A stretch of 64,000 nucleotides of DNA. It comes from Paenibacillus sp. Soil766. GTDB lineage: Bacteria; Bacillota; Bacilli; Paenibacillales; NBRC-103111. Shown in pieces: positions 63,882 to 64,000 of this stretch. The stretch spans positions 119,970 to 183,969 of the forward strand of contig NZ_LMSJ01000012.1 in NCBI RefSeq assembly GCF_001428105.1, given 5' to 3'. Each line of letters begins with the position of its first letter. Within the stretch, counting starts at the first letter, position 1. Made by a program: the position numbers and the translations under genes. The notes below the pieces were generated by a model. It saw nothing but the letters and a program-made list of their open reading frames with translations, did not search any database and was not told where the DNA came from.

Positions 63882-64000
63882 GGCCGGCCGTCGCACGCTA
63901 GCGCACAATAATGTGCGCAAGGAAGGTCACTCGGCCGGCCGTCGCACGGTAGCGCACAAATAATGTGCGCAAGGAAGGTCACCCGGCGGGCCGTCGCACG
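63882..64000. repeat. Second tandem repeat of 51-52 bp, continuing past the window
   Basis: Units start at 63882, 63933 and 63985 with GGCCGGCCGTCGCACG (GGCGGGCC in the third). Each complete unit holds GCGCAC-AATAAT-GTGCGC, a 6-bp inverted repeat, then AAGGAAGGTCAC. Only 2.3 copies are visible before the window ends. Confidence 0.9.

Noticed and set aside
63295..64000. CRISPR array
   Set aside because: The repeats are directly contiguous with no unique spacers, units of 51-52 bases drift in sequence, and no cas gene is present.

Overview
The window looks like a chromosomal segment of a Paenibacillus-type Firmicute. The evidence is repeated pairing of YesM-type histidine kinases and YesN-type (CheY plus AraC) response regulators with sugar ABC transporters, strong GGAGG ribosome sites, catabolite-repression (cre) like sites, a GntR/LacI-type AraR with TGTACGTACA operators, an SLH-domain gene remnant, and many lipoprotein solute-binding proteins. 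Nearly all of it concerns finding, importing, degrading or storing carbohydrate. The genus assignment is inference from gene content only.

Left region (1-14560), pentose utilisation. A truncated sensor kinase on the minus strand diverges from a CUT2 transporter with two different permeases (YtfQ-YtfR-YtfT-YjfF type). A TnpB-only IS200/IS605-like element follows. It abuts the 3' remnant of a chemoreceptor gene, then a second YtfQ-like binding protein and a remnant of an arabinose-binding (AbfB/CBM42-like) domain. AraR (minus strand) then diverges from a ribulokinase-epimerase-isomerase operon (araB-araD-araA). A near-perfect promoter precedes araB with an AraR box inside its spacer, and a second box lies just downstream of the araR promoter.

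Middle-left (14661-28250). A kinase/regulator pair (probable CTG start on the kinase) precedes a CUT1 transporter and a cytoplasmic GH5 glycosidase. Next comes a glycogen-storage operon (glgB-glgC-glgD) followed by a PPK2 polyphosphate kinase and a DUF1003 membrane protein. A convergent HD-GYP gene follows.

Centre (29603-48060). A decayed module comes first: a binding-protein pseudogene with two in-frame TGA codons and a frameshift, then a membrane AraC regulator pseudogene. A dehydrogenase and an AraC regulator follow, then a 1671-residue secreted modular glycosidase carrying both a cohesin and a dockerin, an SLH gene remnant, and a kinase/regulator pair plus a CUT1 transporter. A 41-bp motif containing a direct repeat is nearly identical upstream of the giant enzyme and of the transporter, linking them as one likely regulon.

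Right region (48286-64000). An amidohydrolase and a Rieske ferredoxin (minus strand) diverge from an AraC regulator-kinase-response regulator operon, which is followed by a CUT1 transporter and a LamG-fold protein. Then comes a kinase-regulator-binding protein operon with no permease, resembling a three-component sensing system. The last 900 bases hold no convincing gene. They carry a degenerate heptamer run, a four-unit 52-bp tandem array, a strong GC-rich hairpin and a second 51-52-bp tandem array that runs off the window. Both arrays are built around a palindrome with an AATAAT core.
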